Source of the DNA: an uncultured Alistipes sp.
GTDB taxonomy: Bacteria; Bacteroidota; Bacteroidia; Bacteroidales; Rikenellaceae
Length of the DNA stretch: 5,999 bases
NCBI GenBank assembly: GCA_900768045.1
Contig: CAAGBL010000081.1
Coordinates: forward strand, 1 to 5,999
Direction of reading: 5' to 3'
In this document: in pieces, positions 5,999 through 5,999 of the stretch
Layout: each line of letters begins with the position of its first letter
Numbering within the stretch: the stretch's first letter is position 1
The notes under the pieces: generated by a model
The model's database searches: none
The model's input: the letters and a program-made list of their open reading frames with translations, nothing else
What the model was told of the DNA's origin: nothing
Made by a program: the position numbers and the translations under genes

Positions 5999-5999
5999 A

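Noticed and set aside
1..5999. CRISPR array, tRNA, rRNA or IS terminal repeats
   Set aside because: No regularly spaced repeats, cloverleaf or transposase motifs were found by reading both strands.

Overview
The window reads as accessory DNA from a Gram-negative, probably gut-associated bacterium. The best guess is Verrucomicrobiota (Akkermansia-like), with Bacteroidota as the alternative. The basis is the style of the ankyrin repeats (LLLxAPGIDVN followed by GxTPLHxAA), the lack of Shine-Dalgarno sequences before every convincing start, and the mixed base composition. This is inference from remembered family traits and was not searched.

Positions 2-1929, minus strand, hold an apparently complete group IIC retroelement. 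It has a GTGCG 5' end, a domain I segment of recognisable sequence, a 472-residue reverse transcriptase/maturase without an HNH endonuclease, an exactly 34-nt domain V with a CGC triad, and a domain VI with a bulged branch-point A. It sits 2 nt from a 7-bp hairpin, the type of target that IIC introns use. Only one base of the 3' exon lies inside the window.

Positions 1930-2281, plus strand, look like a small lipoprotein-type gene in decay. A signal-peptide-like stretch lies in one frame, and an 88-codon body resembling the YceK/YidQ layout lies in another. The intron is inserted just upstream, in the opposite orientation.

Positions 2572-4050, plus strand, encode an intact 492-residue protein made almost entirely of about 13 ankyrin repeats with a 34-residue period. 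It has no signal peptide and no attached enzymatic domain.

Positions 4051-4672 are a 622-bp gap with no convincing gene. It contains a perfect 14-bp palindrome, a nested inverted repeat and a possible promoter. Positions 4673-5602 encode an AT-rich 309-residue protein with one N-terminal membrane segment that I do not recognise. A perfect 10-bp hairpin lies inside it and a likely terminator follows it. The last 80 bases turn abruptly GC-rich and may hold the end of a minus-strand reading frame that runs off the right edge.

The genes do not form an evident operon. The picture is a patchwork: a retroelement beside a broken gene, a repeat protein that probably binds other proteins, and a membrane protein of foreign composition.
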